Below are positions 11,266 to 21,963 of a DNA stretch of 64,000 bases, one piece after another. Origin of the DNA: Carettochelys insculpta. Its lineage: Eukaryota; Chordata; Testudines; Carettochelyidae. Made by a program: the position numbers and the translations under genes. Each line of letters begins with the position of its first letter. Position 1 is the first letter of the stretch. The stretch spans positions 319,795,501 through 319,859,500 of the forward strand of contig NC_134137.1 in assembly GCF_033958435.1 (NCBI RefSeq), in the 5' to 3' direction. A model generated the notes under the pieces. The model searched no databases. It was not told the DNA's origin and was given only the letters and a program-made list of their open reading frames with translations.

Positions 11266-12191
11266 TAATCTAAAACACAATTTGTATTTATCAAATTCTT
11301 ATATTATAGGCATGAAGAAAGGCAGCAAATCTAACAGTGCCACTTGGTAGGAAATTAGGGAAACAGTGTTTAAAATACAGAAAAAAATATTACTGATTGC
11401 ACCCATCATAGCCCCTCAAATCTTTCTTTCCGTGGTGATCTGCCTTCTACTGGCTGCTTGGCAAAGAGAAACTGAAACATGTGTCTGCTTAATAGGCACA
11501 CTTGCATGTGTGCTGTTGCTGGGGCTCTACAGATGCAGATGCAGCACACATCCGATGGCATTGCTTTTCATTGGGCAAGGTGGGAGAGAATATCATTAGG
11601 AAACCTCCAGCGTAATTAAACACTTCTTTCTCACTGCTTTGCTCTTGTGGCCTTTCCTTCTCCAGTTAATATGTTGTTACTGTAGCGCTAGTATCCCTTC
11701 CTACTTTTAATTTATTCATCAGTGTTACTCAGTAGTGCTGGAGAGCTTTAATAGCTTTATTAATGAACTCACTCACCTTGTGTATTTTCCAGAGCTACCT
11801 ATGCCTAAAAGTTGTACACCCTAGTATTGTACTGGTGCATATACCTGTTCATTACAGAGACAAGACAAGTCAGGTGATATCTTTTATGGCACCTAAGCTC
11901 AAAAGTTTCTCTTTCCCACCAACAAAAGCTGGACAAATAAATGAGATTATCTTAGCCACCTGGTCTCTATAAAGATATGTAAAAAGCTGCTGATGGCTGA
12001 TACCAAACAATCGCATCTAATGGAGATCCTCGTCTCATACTTGTATTATGAAATTATTGCTGCCTTTAGACCTAACAGTAGACCTAGGATCACAACTGAC
12101 TTGAATTTCAGCTATAGCCACAAAGGTCTCCTATTTCCTGCTTCTCTAGTTAACAAAATTGGTGAGATGTCCTAAATAAGGGGAGGGACTT
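11266..12191. other. No recognised feature
   Basis: AT-rich sequence with short frames only. No element end, RNA or coding motif is seen. Confidence 0.45.
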
Positions 12192-12194
12192 ATC

Positions 12195-12630
12195 AGCTGT
12201 GTCTACACTAGCCAAAAACTTCGAAATGGCCATGCAAATGGCCATTTCGAAGTTTACTAATGAAGCACTGAAATACATATTCAGCACCTCATTAGCATGC
12301 GGGCGGCCGCAGCACTTCAAAATTGACGCAGCTTGCTGCCGCATGGCTCATCCAGACGGGGCTCCTTTTCGAAAGGACCCCGCCTACTTCAAAGTCCCCT
12401 TATTACTATGAGCACATGGGAATAAGGGGACTTCAAAGTAGCTGGGGTCCTTTTGAAAAGGAGCCCCGTCTGGATGAGCCACGTGGTGGCGAACCATGTC
12501 AATTTCGAAGTGCTGCAGCCGCCCGCATGCTAATGAGGCGCTGAATATATATTTCAGCTCTTCATTAGTAAACTTTGAAATGGCCATTTGCATGGCCATT
12601 TTGAAGTTTTTGGCTAGTGTAGACGTAGCC
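12195..12630. mobile_element. Palindromic fold-back MITE, 436 bp, copy 1
   Basis: The left half is repeated as a near-perfect inverted copy in the right half, with a short loop near 12410. The termini read (A/G)GCTGTGTCTACAC and GGCTACGTCTACAC (right end, complement). The flanks are ATC on both sides (12192-12194, 12631-12633). Each arm contains several TTCGAA-type motifs. There is no transposase. Three related copies occur at 52579, 57968 and 61769. Harbinger-type origin is inferred from termini and the 3-bp duplication. Confidence 0.85.
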
Positions 12631-12699
12631 ATCATGACCTCATACAAACTGCATTATTTTGGATCCTGGTAGTATCTGAGAAGTCACTCTGAACTCTCT

Positions 12700-13129
12700 G
12701 GCTACGTCTACATTATAGTTTTGTTAACAAAACACAGGGAGTGCCCACACTAAAAATGAGTTTTATCGACATACTGTTGACAGAACTCAGTGCTTTTGTT
12801 GACAGCCTTCTGCCTCTCTCCCATGAGGCAAAATGCCTTTGACTGAATCTGTTGACAAAAAAACTGTGCGTCTGCTCCGAGAGGTCCTCTGTCAACAGAC
12901 AGGCCTTCCAGGTCACCAGGCAGCCCTGTTTGCTGTGCTTCTGGTTGACTATTCTGTCAAGAGAGTGGCCAGGCAGTCCAGCTGTTCTCTGTCAATAGAG
13001 CGGATCAACAGAACAGTTCAACAGTGATCCGCTTTCGTGTGTGGATGCGCTCTTCCAACAAAACTTCTGCCAACAGATATCTTCTGAAAGTAACTTATTT
13101 TGACAGATCACTGTCATGTAGACATAGCC
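12700..13129. mobile_element. Harbinger-like MITE, 430 bp
   Basis: The ends are GGCTACGTCTACATTATAG and, on the complement, GGCTATGTCTACATGACAG, with TCT flanking both sides (12697-12699 and 13130-13132). The interior has repeated TTGACAGA/TCTGTCAA blocks in both orientations. Its interior is similar to the MITE at 17345-17742, so the two form one family. Open frames inside are incidental. Confidence 0.82.
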
Positions 13130-13666
13130 TCTGAGTTTGAAAGGCAAAAAAATGACAGTTTGTTTCCATAACCCCCACCTCCTGTTGTTTGCTTAGACTC
13201 ACTTTTGTTTCATGTAGTAAACAATGTTATGTACACAGTACAGCCTCCAAGCATTTAAAAAAAATCTCTGAATAAAGTTAAAAAAAAAATATCGATTGGT
13301 TAGCCTCAAGAAAAGGAGTCTCTCTTTTCCCCACATCCACCAAAAAAGGGGTAAAAGAAAGCATTGTTCTGTGCCCAAATGTACGCTCTTTGATGACTGA
13401 AAATAGCTTGATTGATAGCTCATGCTTTAATAAGCCTCCATGAGATTGTTTAGACTCAAAATCTGATTATAAATATGTACATACTGAAGAGCATCTAGCC
13501 TGAAGAACATGACTGTTGGCTCCATCATTCTGTTTAAGATTTGTAAGGAATTTTTTAGAATGCACCTCTGTTTCCAAAGACTCCGGAAGAATAAGCAATA
13601 CATGAATATCTAAAAGTGAACCAAGAGAATTGGTCATAACAAAAAACAAATCATGGTGTAGCACGC
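13130..13666. other. No recognised feature
   Basis: AT-rich, with A and T runs near 13258-13290. No gene or element is recognised. Confidence 0.45.
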
Positions 13667-14641
13667 TGTTAGCTGATGGTCAGGTGAGATACCACTATGC
13701 CCTTGTATTAATATGAGTTTTCAACTACCAGGCCAGAGCTCACCAGTGACCAGGCTGAGAGCTGCTGAAAAGCAGCTAGGTTCTTTGTTTTGTGTTCGGT
13801 TTTGCACAGTAACAGGAGGAGTCAGGTTACCACTTAATCAATTACTTTGTTTATTTATCTAACAAGTTAATCTCTTGGTGTTACAATGTTGCTTTGTTTG
13901 TTTACCTAGCGAGTTAAGCTCTTGTGGTTACAATTGTTACAAGGTTTATACTTTGATTACAAATAGCTAGCATATACTCTAATACACAGATCTGGACTTG
14001 TTAAATGTGTGCAAAAAAGAAATGAAAAGTAAAATACCTAGCAGGTCTTATTCTTACCCCTGCATTACCAACGTGGTTTGGCCAGTTTTCCCCTCAATCT
14101 CTTGGGAAGAAGTTCTTTGTCCCTTTTTTTCCAGGAATCGGGCGTCCTCGGGGACCTGGGGAGACCCCCACCCTCCTGTCTGGCAGGAAAGATGATTGGA
14201 GCTTGCATAGGGGGTCTGCCGGACCCCTCTTTTATACCCATTGGGTCACGTAGGCTTCTTCCTTGGTTTAATTGAATTAAACTGTCTGATACTGGTTCTC
14301 ACAGGGAGTTCAAGGGTGTAGTTCACACCTGTGAGGTAGAGACAATTGAGGGCATTTGTGTCTTTTAATGGGCCAGGAGATTTTCCTCCTGTCTGGGACA
14401 AGTGTCCTGGCGAATCAACTGATGGTAATTAGCCAAGGGCAGTCTGAGGCCCGGCTGTTAATTAGCCCATTGTTCTTAGCTTTGCTCCGGAGCTTCAAAG
14501 ACCATGGCTAAGATAAGCCCATCTGTGCTCTCGGGCATTCCAGGGCTGGGCTATTCCTTTTAACCCTTTTGTGCTCTGAAGCACCTAGGGAAGGCAAGAT
14601 GGAGTAGAGCAAAAGGCGGGGGGGTTCTGTCTGGCTAGACA
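13667..14641 (-). mobile_element. Endogenous retrovirus LTR, minus strand, related to the 8745 LTR
   Basis: The left end TGTTAGCTGATGG and the right end GTCTGGCTAGACA match the ends of the LTR at 8745-9812. On the minus strand there is TATAAAAGAGG at 14229-14236 and AATAAA at 13850-13855. The flanks CACGC and CACTT agree at only three of five bases, so the target duplication has decayed or the right boundary is off by two bases. The interior differs considerably from the first LTR, indicating a separate subfamily. No internal genes adjoin it. Confidence 0.75.
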
Positions 14642-15734
14642 CACTTAGCTACTGTTACTGTATGTGCAGTGTACTTGAAGACATTGAGTTCTCATGGCTC
14701 ACTCTTCCTCTCTTTACATTTTTGTTCAAAGGCATTAAAATTCTAATATTCATTCTATGGTCTCCAAGTCATTTTAATACTTCTCTGGTTTAATTACTGA
14801 AATAATTAAAATTTATGCTCAGTAAGTGCTGAAGTGCAATATTGATTTAGATGATGTGAAACTGCGTGTATTCTCAGCATTAGAGGTATCATACACAGTC
14901 ATCAGTCATCTTACATCTATAGGTTGATCACATAAAATGACATTTTGAGAGAGATTTTTGGAAGAAGTGTCTTCCTCTTGTCTTTACTCATCATCTTCGG
15001 ACACTAATGAAGATGGGCAGCAGTGAGCCACATGCTAGAATATTGATACATTTAATTGACATGACATATTCCATTTTTGTTGGACATATGGGTTGAAAGT
15101 CCACAGAAATACATAAGAGTTTTGCCATTCGTTCAGTTTACAAAATCTCAGGATTTATCCGGCAAGGGGCTTGTGACGTATGCCTATTAAGAATGTTGAC
15201 CTGAATTTACGGGCTAATTTTTATTATGGCTCACCAATGATCTAATCAGAAGATATTTAGTTTCTTGTCCCAATTCAGGCTACAGAAATAGAAAACTCAG
15301 AGTTCAGTATTGTGAGTGGAACTTCTGGTTATGTGGCAAAGACGCTTATACAGAAGACGATGCCAAAATTTTAGGATCTTTATTAAAACAAATGACAAAA
15401 TAATCAAAGATATGAAACACAGTCACACAGAAGTGATGCAAGTCTATTGTCCCTGGTGGCATAATTTCTATTCTGAAAGACTATTTAAAATAGAAAACTT
15501 GTGTCCCTCCCTGGAAACCTAGCAGTGGGAGACAGAGGACCAGCCACGTGTCTGGTATACCAAATGAATTTGATGGTCATGGTTGGTAGAGATCAGGATC
15601 AAGCACTGAACTGCTAAATTATGTTCTCAAAGCTGACCTGATAGTTAAACAGAAGGTAGAGTGACCCCTCTCTGCATGATTGTTTACCCTTTTATATGGT
15701 CCTTGCAATGCCTTGAATAGTTTTAGTGCTCAAA
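14642..15734. other. No recognised feature
   Basis: AT-rich sequence with short frames on both strands. I see no element ends or coding motifs. Confidence 0.45.
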
Positions 15735-15950
15735 ACTGCACAGGAGGCTGGTTCAGTGATTTGAGCATTAGCTGGATAAACCCAGTGTTGTGTGTTCAAT
15801 CCTTGAGGGGGACATTTAGGGATCTGAGGTAAACAGATTAAAAAACTCTATCAGGGATGGTGCTTGGTCCTGCCAAGAGGACAGGGTACTGGAGTCCAGG
15901 ACCTCAAAAGGTCCCGCCCTCCCACAGTTCTGTGAGAAGTGTATCTCCCT
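15735..15950 (+). repeat. tRNA-derived SINE with CR1-like tail
   Basis: The head has a Pol III A box (GGTTCAGTGATTTGAGCATT) and B box (GTGTGTTCAATCC). The body reads GACATTTAGGGATCTGAGG and ATCAGGGATGGTGCTTGGTCC. The 3' part resembles the CR1 end (GGACCTCAAAAGGTCCC, then TTCTGTGAG), which suggests mobilisation by CR1. A second copy is at 35040-35225. Confidence 0.8.
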
Positions 15951-16384
15951 ATGTTACGTTATTGTAACCTACCACATCCAAATCTTATTTACTCACTCAA
16001 ATAAATCTTTGGGTATATTTAGTCTATAGGCTAACATAACCTATATTAATATAAATTATCTTATCACCCAAGCCATTAACTTTTGCCTAAACCATGACTC
16101 TCCTATGTTCTGTGATGTGTCCTGTGGTTACAGATCTGCTCCAGACTTATGGTAAACACATTCAGTTCTCTGTTCGGTTCTCCATTCAGTTTCCTCAAAT
16201 TGAAAAAAAGAAAAATGGCCTACCAGTTATCCATCTATGTCAAAGTTTACAAACAATTATGCTAACTTACTCTAGCTTAATTGTATAGGATACAGGCCTG
16301 TAGTTTCCTTGCATTACAACCAGATTTAATAAGTAGTATATACTGAATTTGGTGTAATCCATACCCAAGAAAGTAACAATATTA
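15951..16384. other. No recognised feature
   Basis: AT-rich sequence between a SINE and an AT-rich repeat. No gene or element is seen. Confidence 0.4.
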
Positions 16385-17261
16385 AGGCTATCAAATTACA
16401 AAAATTAATCATGATTAATCATATGATTAAGTGTGCTGTTAAATAATAGAATACCACCACTGTAAATATTTTTGATGTTTTCTATATTTTCTATTTTGAT
16501 TGCAACACTATACAAAATGCATAGTGCTCGCTTCATATTTATCTTTATTACAAATATTTTCATGGTCAGGAAAAAAATATAGATTTTTTCAATTCCCCTA
16601 TTACAAGTACAGTAACGCAATCTCTTTATTATAAAAGTTAAACATATTGTATAATTATACACAAAGATAACTGCATTTAAAATAAAGCAAAGTAAAACTT
16701 TAGAGCCTATGATTCCACTCAGTCCCATTTCTTTTTCAGCCAGTTGCTCAGATAAACGTTTGTTATATTTCAGAAGATAATACTGCTCACTTCTTGCTCT
16801 CAAGGTCACCTGCAAGTGAGATCACCTGGGACTGTTGTAGCTGGTGTCACAAGATATTTAAAGGCCAGATGTACTGAATATACATGTGTAACTTCATGTT
16901 TCAACCACCATTCCATAGGACATGTGCCCATGCTGATGCAACAATGAAATTTGAGAACCCCTGCAAGACAAGGTATTTCCCTTCACCTCATGCAAAATAT
17001 TATTTCTTTTGTCATTTTAAAGTACAGATATTTGTAATTGAAAAATAACGTAATGAGCCCTGTACACTTTGTTTTCTGTGATGTAACTGAATTCAGTATA
17101 TTTGAAAATGCAGAAAAACATCCAAAATATTTAATACATTTTAATTGGTTTTCTACTATTGTTTGACAGTGTGACTAAAACTGTGAATAAGTGCAATTAA
17201 TTTTTCAATTGTGATTAATTTTTGGTTACTCATGTGTTAACTTCATTTAATTAACAGCCCT
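16385..17261. repeat. AT-rich interspersed repeat with inverted ends, ~877 bp
   Basis: The left end, AGGCTATCAAATT followed by ATTAATCATGATTAATCAT, is mirrored on the right by TTAATTTTTCAATTGTGATTAA and TTAACAGCCCT. Interior phrases such as AAAACTTTAGAGCCTATGA and CCATTCCATAGGACATG match a dispersed repeat I recall from turtle genomes. It looks like a non-autonomous DNA transposon. The target duplication is not resolved. The 136-codon minus frame at 16405-16815 has no family features. Confidence 0.55.
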
Positions 17262-17344
17262 AAATTTAATGAATTAAACTAAAAGAGAAAAAACATTACA
17301 CAATACAGCAAGGTAGCAAATTAGCCACATAGGCTACAGACTAA

Positions 17345-17742
17345 GGCTATGTCTACACTCAAGCTGTTTTTCTGACAAAACCCACGGAGCACGCAGATTC
17401 CCAAGGGCATTCTGTTGAACAGAATGCAGCACTTTTGTTGACAGTTGTACCTGCTCTCCATGAGGAATAACACCTCTGTTGACAGAAAGCCAGTTTGGAC
17501 ATTCCAGGGGGCTCTCTGTCAATAGACAGGGCTTCTGGGACACCAGGCAGCCCTGTTTGCTGAGCTTCTGTTTGGCTGTTTTGCCAATAGAGTAGCAGGG
17601 CTGTCTGGCTGCTTTCTGTTGACAGAGAGGATCACTCTTGTGATCTGCCTTGCAGTTAGGCCATGATCTGTCGACAGATGCGTCAGAAGATATCTTCCAA
17701 CAAAAACTTCTGTCAACAGGTCCCTGCAATCTAGCCATAGCC
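17345..17742. mobile_element. Harbinger-like MITE, 398 bp
   Basis: Termini are GGCTATGTCTACACTC and, on the complement, GGCTATGGCTAGATTG, with TAA on both sides (17342-17344, 17743-17745). The interior carries repeated CTGTTGACAG blocks and matches the MITE at 12700-13129. No transposase is encoded. Confidence 0.82.
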
Positions 17743-17776
17743 TAAGTCTTTGAACTAGATTCACAACGTGCCATAC

Positions 17777-18012
17777 TATCAAAGCAAAAAAGCAGTCCAG
17801 TAGCGCTTTAAAAGCTAACAAAATAATTTATTAGGTGATGAGCTTCCAAGCTTTTTATATTGAGTCTGTTGGTATGGCTACGATCTGAAGAAGTGGGTCT
17901 GTCCCTCAAAAGCTCATCACCTAATAAATTATTTTGTTAGTCTTTAAAGTGCTACTTGACTGCTTTTTTGTTTTGATAGACTACAGGCTAACACAGCTAT
18001 CTCTCTCTCACT
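17777..18012 (-). mobile_element. Fold-back SINE with its own TSD
   Basis: A complete minus-strand SINE (Pol III head at the right end near 17985-18010, then body, then tail ATATTGAGTCTG on the plus strand) is followed at the left by an inverted copy of its own 5' body (17777-17848). The whole unit is flanked by ATTCACAACGTGCCATAC (17759-17776) and ATTCAACATGCCATAC (18013-18028), a target duplication with a 2-bp indel and one substitution. The body CTAATAAATT...AGTCTTTAAAGTGCTAC identifies the turtle-type SINE. Confidence 0.8.
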
Positions 18013-18028
18013 ATTCAACATGCCATAC

Positions 18029-18655
18029 CGTGAGCATTCACAAAGAGCTGGGCAAGTCTGGAACGTTCCTTTGTGGTATTGCTAAAATGCTTGCAGAATT
18101 TCAGAGAATAATGCATTAATTACTCCAGAGGACAAAAGATGGATTGCTTGTTTTTAAAGTGTGTCCTTGTGTTTTGATTAAAATAATGCAACACTAGTCT
18201 TCTGTGTGAGCCAAATCACAGAAATGAAAGACCTTTTCCTTATTTATCTAGAAATATGTTGCTGTCTGTAGAGTATTATTGTTTACCATGAGGTGAAAAG
18301 ATAATCCTCAAAGTTTTTTACAGACCACAGTCTTGGTTGCAATAATCGAATGGTCTCAAAACATGATTAAGTGTGACAGGAAGTTATTCTTGGTGGCTGT
18401 ATGTAAACCTGGACAAAGAAATGGCATATCCCTCAGTCCATTATGCAACAACCACAAAAACTTGTGACAGGCAGGTCTTTGTTATCCATGAAAATGGACC
18501 ATTAGTCTGATGGCTGTCCTTATACTCAGGACTGTGAGTCCTTGATACCCTCTGGCTCTAACAGGAGGGAGTCTTTCTTGGGGTACCTGGCTGTCACCTT
18601 CCTGACACTAGCCTCCTTCAAGCACTCCCTTTTGGGCTGAGCCAGCCCTAACTTT
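18029..18655. other. No recognised feature
   Basis: AT-rich sequence without recognised element or coding signal. Confidence 0.4.
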
Positions 18656-18990
18656 GCCTTGCAGATAAGCATAGATATATGATAAATGCAAAGTAATGCA
18701 TGTTGCAGAATATAATCCCAAAAATACATATAAAATAATGGGGATTAAATTATTTGTTGTCACTTGAGAGAGATCGTGGAGTCATTGAGGGTAGTTCTCT
18801 GAAAAGGTCCATTCAATGTGCAGCAACAGTCAAAAAAGCAAACAATGTTGGGGAGTCATTAAGAAAGGGTTAGGCAATAAGACAGAGACTATTGTGTTGC
18901 CTCTGACTAAATCCATGGTACACCCACATCTCGAATACTGTCTGAAGATGTGGTTGTCTCTTTTCAAAAGAGATGACGAAGGGGGGATAT
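18656..18990 (+). mobile_element. CR1 ORF2 fragment, interrupted
   Basis: A degraded plus-strand CR1 is readable as KCKVMHVAEYNP, then VIEGSSLKRSIQ and MVHPHLEYCLKMW, the region between the RT and the C-terminus of ORF2. It stops at GGGGGATATGATAGAA, where a minus-strand CR1 tail begins. The plus-strand CR1 segment at 19400-19803 may be part of the same original element. Confidence 0.78.
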
Positions 18991-19399
18991 GATAGAACAT
19001 AAAAACATAACACACATACTACATCAGACCAAAAAACTAGCTAGCGCTGTGTCTTTCCTTCTGATAGTAGCCAATGCGAGGTGTCCCAGAGGAATGAACA
19101 CAACAGGTAATAATCAAGTGATTCCTCTCCTGTCACCCATTCCCCATTTCTGACAAACAGAGGCTAGCTAGGGACACCATCCCTGGTCATCCTCATCTCT
19201 TTTTTTGAACCCTGTGATAGTTGTGAACTTTACAACAGCCTCTGGCAAGGAGTTCCACAAGTTGATAGAACATTGTGTGAAGAAGTACTTCCTTTGTTTT
19301 AAACCTGATGCCTATTATATTCATTCTTTTGTTATGGAAAGGAGTAAATAACTTTACTTGATCCACTTTCTCTGCAACTATCGTGATTTTATATACCAA
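18991..19399 (-). mobile_element. CR1 3' end inserted in opposite orientation
   Basis: Read on the minus strand, it contains GAGAAAGTGGATCAAGTAAAG, the GGTTTAAAACAAAGGAAGTA block, CTTCTTCACACAATG and the terminal CR1 tail next to 18991. It lies between two plus-strand CR1 segments, so it probably inserted into one older copy. Confidence 0.8.
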
Positions 19400-19803
19400 T
19401 AGAGGTAAAGAGTGAGGTGGTAAAATTTGCAGATGATACTATCCTACCCAAGATAGTTGTCAGGTTTAAAACAATTAAAAGGAAGAACTTCTTCACACAA
19501 TGCTCAACCAACTTGTGGAACTCTGTGCCCAAGGCTGTTATGAACCTCAGAACTATCACAGGGTTCAAAAAATAATTAGATAAATTATAGAGGCTAGGTT
19601 GAACCTATTAGCCAATATCAAGAGGGATGGTGTCCCTAGCCTCAGTTTGTCAGAAGCTGGGAATGGGTAACAGGATGGATAACTTGATGATCACCTGTCC
19701 TGTTCATCCTCTCTGTGGCATCTGACATTGGACAGTGTCAGAAGACAGGCTACTGGACTAGACAGACCTTTGGTCTGACCCAATATAGCCATTCTTATGT
19801 AAT
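19400..19803 (+). mobile_element. CR1 fragment: RT motif C joined to 3' end
   Basis: The left part reads EVVKFADDTILP, containing the RT catalytic FADD. It jumps directly to the 3' region (AGGAAGAACTTCTTCACACA, GTGGAACTCTG) and ends with GGTCTGACCCAATATAGCC and ATTCTTATGT. An internal deletion has therefore removed about the last third of ORF2. The tail ends immediately before the EIF2B5-like stretch. Confidence 0.8.
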
Positions 19804-19805
19804 GA

Positions 19806-19925
19806 TGGCGTCCCAGGGCACTGGGAGGCGGGGAGCCAGGTCTGGGGGATCCCGGGGGCTGGACCCGCAGGAGGAGCCACCGCCACTGCTGCAGGCCATG
19901 CTGGTCACGGACAGCTTCAACCCTG
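19806..19925 (+). pseudogene. EIF2B5-like N-terminal fragment (tentative)
   Basis: ATG 19806 opens a GC-rich frame with a Gly/Arg-rich start and then EEPPPLLQAMLVTDSFN. This closely resembles the N-terminus of the epsilon subunit of translation initiation factor eIF2B (EEPPPPLQAVLVADSFD in mammals, recalled). Similarity stops right after this segment, where the frame continues with unrelated residues, so a working gene is not supported. It is probably a truncated retrocopy or a duplicated first-exon piece. It abuts a CR1 3' end. Chance similarity in GC-rich sequence cannot be excluded. Confidence 0.5.
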
Positions 19926-20124
19926 CTATCACTGCTATCTCGATTTGCATTATCCTTGAGTGGTGGGAAGGAATTCATTCTGAAACTCCCAAAAGCTCCC
20001 CAGGGGTTTACCCCTACATAGCGCATCAGAGGGTGCTGTTCCTGGCTTGTCCTTCACCGTGGAACTTGGTTTTGTTCCTGGCTCTGTCCTTTGGTCCAAG
20101 TCCCTTCTGCAATACAAGCCTCGC

Positions 20125-20215
20125 TTTTCTTGTCTGTAAAATGGGGGATAATTATACTGGTATACCAAGGGGAAAGGATAGTGAATATTCCTAAAGTTCT
20201 TCCACTGCATGAGAG
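20125..20215 (+). repeat. MIR-like SINE 3' part
   Basis: TTCTTGTCTGTAAAATGGGG followed by ATAATTATACT matches the conserved 3' core of MIR SINEs. The 5' part is not recognisable. Confidence 0.6.
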
Positions 20216-20529
20216 GTATTTGTTAGTTTTGTTGCTGAGGTGGGGAGCAGCATCTGTGGTGGGAGGCACTGATTTGTTACTTGGAAGTGTAAAGCGCCCA
20301 CCATAATCCTCTGGTTGTTTTTTAAACACCTTAGTTCAAAATAATGTTTCTAGAACAGAGAATGCTCATCTTCATCTCTAACAGCAACCAAACTGGCTTT
20401 ACGAGAAGAATAAGAAATTGATAGTTTACCAGGCATGGACTAATTGCTCTAAAGCCCTGCTGGCAAGTGACCAGGGAGCATGCGACCCGGTGGTTGCTAA
20501 CAGGAGGGAGTTGTGAGAGGGAAGTTTAG

Positions 20530-21110
20530 AGGGGGAGCTTAAACAGAGCTAAAGGACCCGCTGCAGCATGAGGAGCAGGGGGATGAGATCGAGGGATGTC
20601 AGTGGTGGGCAAGTGGTCTGGGGGCGTCTGGTGCAGCTTTGAGGATGGCAGCACCCACGGAGGCTGCTTGCGGCGTGCTGGCCCAGATTGCATGGCTTCC
20701 AGGCCCAGTCCTGCGCTCCCTGCATGCACGCGCCACACCAGATCTGTGGGGCTCCAGGGACAGCTGTAGCCAGATGAAGAGTTGGTAGCTTTGGCTGGGA
20801 CCCAGGGTGCAGCTGGGCTACGAGATCGGCGTCTTCCTGGAGGACGTGGGGCTGCAGCAGCGTGTGGCCAGGTGCGGAGAGGCCAGGGGAAAGGGAACCT
20901 GGGGGCAATGAGAACTGATAGAGGGCAGTGTGGTGCAGTCGGGAGACATGGGAGTGGATGGGGGAGAAGGGGACAGAGAGGGAGGATCTGGGGGTGATGG
21001 TAGCCAATGAGAGGCAGAGGGCTGGGGAGGAGGGTCCTGGGGAGGCGTGGAGGTCATCACGGGGAGCTTTGGGGACATGTGGCGCCAGGGAGGTGCAAGA
21101 GATAGTGTGA
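20530..21110. other. GC-rich segment of unknown nature
   Basis: This is markedly more GC-rich than its surroundings and gives long overlapping frames on both strands (for example minus 20549-21166 and plus 20782-20997). None shows a recognisable domain. The frames follow from the base composition. It could be an old GC-rich repeat or a promoter-type island; nothing decides between these. Confidence 0.4.
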
Positions 21111-21280
21111 CCATACCCACGTTCTCCATACCCCACTGCCTTGTGGGTTATCCTGGAAAGGAGCAAGGCTAAGGGAGTAAACCCTGACAGAAAATCCAGA
21201 GGGGAGTCCTAACTGACTTTGGTAACCTCAGGGGAAGGTACGAGAGCATCAAGAAGGCATTAGGACCCACCCAGAACAAG

Positions 21281-21963
21281 ATGGCACCTCTGAAATCCAA
21301 ATCTGGTGATGTCATCACTGACAAAGCCAAACAGATGGAGCATTGGGTCGAGCACTACTCCGAGCTGTACTCACGCGAGAACACTGTGGTCGACTCAGCC
21401 CTCGATGCCGTCGAACTCCTACCAGTAATGGACGAACTGGACCAGGAACCAACTGTGGATGAACTGAAGAAAGCCATCGACAGCACTGCAGTAGGAAAGA
21501 CCCCAGGCCAGGATGGTATACCACCAGAGGTTATCAAGTGTGCCACAGACACTCTCCTGGAACCCCCACATGAGCTACTGTGCCTGTGCTGGAGAGAGGG
21601 AGAGGTTCCACAGGACATGCGCGATGCTAACATCATAACCTTGTATAAGAACAAAGGAGACAGAAGTGACTGCAACAATTACTGTGGAATCTCCCTCCTA
21701 AGCATCACTGGTAAACTGTTCGCTCGCATCATCCTCGGCAGACTCCAGAAGATTGCTGAGGGGGTGTATCCTGAATCACAGTGCGGATTCCGTGCAGAGA
21801 GATCTACCGTCGACATGGTCTTCTCTCTGAGGCAGCTGCAGGAGAAATGCAGGGAGCAGAGGAAGCCACTCTATATTGCCTTCATCGATCTAACCAAGGC
21901 CTTCGATTTGGTCAGCAGGGATGGACTGTTCAAACTGGTCCACAAGATAGGTTGTCCGCCACG
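21281..21963 (+). pseudogene. LINE reverse transcriptase, N-terminal part
   Basis: The open frame covers the RT entry region: VGKTPGQDGIPPEVIK, NKGDRSDCNNYCGISLLSIT, FRAERSTVDMVFSLRQLQEK and FIDLTKAFDLVSRDGLF (motif A, with Asp retained). It breaks at about 21963, where the first copy has CCATGGCTACTC and this copy lacks one base, shifting the frame. Confidence 0.9.

Noticed and set aside
8745..14641. The two LTRs as the ends of one provirus
   Set aside because: They differ in the middle, the first has its own complete TSD, and the DNA between holds CR1 and MITEs, not retroviral genes.
16405..16815. 136-codon minus-strand frame
   Set aside because: Inside the AT-rich repeat; composition-driven, no recognised protein.
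20549..21166. 205-codon minus-strand frame in GC-rich DNA
   Set aside because: Pro/Ser/His-rich composition, overlapping long frames on the other strand, no domain. Best explained by base composition.
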